A DNA stretch of 64,000 nucleotides from Gerris lacustris (Eukaryota > Arthropoda > Insecta > Hemiptera > Gerridae). Each line of letters opens with the position of its first letter. The first letter of the stretch is position 1. The stretch is taken from contig OX578277.1 in the NCBI GenBank assembly GCA_951217055.1, positions 106,958,119-107,022,118 of the forward strand, given 5' to 3'. The notes under the pieces are model-generated. The model did no database searches and was not told where the DNA came from. It saw only the letters and a list, made by a program, of their open reading frames with translations. Both the position numbers and the translations under genes were made by a program. This document shows positions 63,601 to 64,000 of the stretch, piece by piece.

Positions 63601-64000
63601 TACTACTTTGCGTCTCAGCTACCGAGTTCCGCTCAGTATGTAATGAAGCTACTATCTGCTGATTTGGTTTGTACCTGCCAGACTTACAAGCTCTCTGGAA
63701 ATGTCCCTTTTTTGAACAATTCTTACAAACTGCATTCTTAGCAGGGCAGGAACCACGAGGATGGAAGGAATAACTACAAAAAAAGCACAATTTGTTAACC
63801 GCGGCCATGGTCTCGGGAGCTTCCAGATTTTTTTCTTCTCCTTCAGTTGATACTTCATTATTTATAGGTTGAGAAATGGAGTTTATTATGGGAGGGTAGT
63901 TAGACGAGCCCGTGTATTGTTGCGCCTGTGCTTCGGCTGACTCAAGAGACCTAGCCAAATTGAATGCCTCATCAAGTGTCAAAGATGGCTTCTCTAATAA
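60626..64000 (-). CDS. Gypsy element 2 gag-pol polyprotein, continues past window edge
   Basis: Minus-strand frame open without a stop from the window edge to TAA/TAG at 60626: 1,118 codons from the first alternative start, 1,124 codons to the edge. Numbering from residue 1 at 63982: zinc knuckles at 66-79 (CFFCSYSFHPRGSC) and 86-99 (CKNCSKKGHFQRAC); retropepsin DTGS at 167-170; RT blocks from about 310 with palm box YMDD at 438-441 (YVDD or YADD is more usual); RNase H with ETDASDGAIGAAL near 579 and AADTLSR near 688; integr zinc finger H709, H714, C743, C746; integrase DDE at D773, D831, E867; C-terminal region with short Pro/Asp/Gln/His repeats (1031-1066). No envelope frame follows. All catalytic residues are present, so this copy could be recently active. 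Gag start and 5' LTR are outside the window. Confidence 0.95.
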   Translation of the reverse strand, partial: LLEKPSLTLDEAFNLARSLESAEAQAQQYTGSSNYPPIINSISQPINNEVSTEGEEKNLEAPETMAAVNKLCFFCSYSFHPRGSCPAKNAVCKNCSKKGHFQRACKSGRYKPNQQIVASLHTERNSVAETQSSTLALLYCANSYTKLQPTLPGLSKTLVPVLVGNYQATALIDTGSTSSFINKDFVQLKQIPVKNCGNNRVTMANTNFTSTIQEECKVDICMLGHTYNSITLGVLPDLCADMILGHDLLSLHRTLEVPFGGSRPSLSICALMKADIKPVLLFENLTVDCKPICVKSRRHSIPNQEFISEEVERLLGQGVIEPSHSPWRAQVLVVEGKNHKRRMVIDYSQTINRFTLLDAYPMPRVEVVTNQVGKFKVYSKIDLKSAFHQFPIRKKDRQYTAFEACGQLFQFTCIPFGVTNGAPAFQREMDKIIKIEKLKGVFPYMDDVTICGVDQADHDRNLNSFMQVAKKYNLIINEEKSKFSVNSISLLGYVISDGVIKPDPDRLQPLLDLPVPTDVKSLRRVLGMFSHYSTFIHNFSSKIKPLTQSKFPLSSAARQAFQDIKQDIAKSTIAAIDNDVMFTIETDASDGAIGAALSQNGRPVAFFSRTLSNSELRHSSVEKEAYAIVESVRKWKHFLLVRHFRLITDQRSVAFMFDMHHNGKIKNEKILRWRLELSCYTYDIIYRAGNQNAAADTLSRICASVKNIDKLKHWHQSLCHPGETRLYHCIRAKNLSYTLEEVRRVTDSCNTCAQIKPRFHNRSTQLIKATQPFERLNIDFKGPLPSSSASRYLLVIVDEYSRFPFAYPCKDMSSLTVINCFKQLFSLFGMPAYVHSDQGASFMSREVKDYLTSASVATSRSTPYNPRGNGQVERYNGIIWRTIQLALKDRGLPDTRWEDVLTEALHSIRSLLCTSTNTTPHERMFSHPRRSNNGTSTPSWLLNPGPVLMRRLVRQSKYEPLVDKVTLIEADPFYAHVRLQDGRETTISTRHLAPAGSPDPQPEENSEEVNQEKVHDQDISPVLQFDEKISERNVNHPSPDQLQTHSLPDQLLTDSSPHQLQTHPSLDQPHNSPQGPTSSYSHRTLTTGHPVTSPSSNLSNNGQSSICRRSVRPRQSPSYLKDYI
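60785..60898. repeat. Minisatellite in the gypsy 2 C-terminal coding region
   Basis: Repeated gagtttgtagttggtcagg / atgagtcagttagtagttgg units of about 27 bp encode the PDQLxTxS-type repeats. In frame, so tolerated by the polyprotein. Confidence 0.75.

Overview
This is an AT-rich eukaryotic window, almost certainly from an arthropod and most likely an insect. It has no rRNA, no bacterial operons and no dense coding. It does carry insect-type Ty3/gypsy, LINE, Penelope-like, Helitron, hAT, piggyBac-like and short TIR elements, tRNA-derived SINEs, and long TA, CTGT, TTA and poly-G/C tracts. I cannot name the species from sequence alone.

Layout: 1-9 kb holds a fragment of repeat family A, two fold-back elements, a TIR element (family E, TIR AGGGTCCGTAGGC), a composite of tandem arrays at 6.9-8.7 kb and a Penelope-like RT remnant. 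9-16.2 kb holds a LINE 3' fragment and four long copies of family A (TIR ATTGAAGCGAGCGTA with an internal CTGT array); two form a 1,060-bp tandem duplication. 16.9-19.5 kb is a frameshifted jockey-like LINE (minus), followed by a three-unit tandem array. 21.8-24.1 kb is a Helitron-like element and 24.2-25.5 kb is a 1.35-kb palindrome. 28.1-33.6 kb is a nested stack: family E interrupted by a Ty3/gypsy element, whose LTR is interrupted by a hAT element, which itself carries further repeat sequence. 34-60 kb is a mosaic of palindromes, TIR elements and SINEs, with an element pair M-N present three times. 60.2-64 kb (minus) is a second gypsy element with an unbroken 1,125-codon gag-pol reading frame running off the window edge.

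Host coding signal is sparse. The best candidate is a minus-strand gene whose exons (57768-57794, 35294-35405, 27479-27570, 25562-25870) have canonical splice signals and compatible phases. Joined, they give a 179-residue membrane protein with two clear hydrophobic segments and a coiled-coil-like tail. Its introns would hold most of the transposons listed here. A second two-exon terminal fragment lies at 53165-53454.

The most unusual overall signal is modular. Element families with unrelated ends (A, B, D, E, Helitron-like F and the 6.9-8.7 kb composite) all carry a similar internal core, a CTGT/CAGA-type array beside a block resembling CCGATTTTGATGAAATTTGG, about twenty times in 64 kb.
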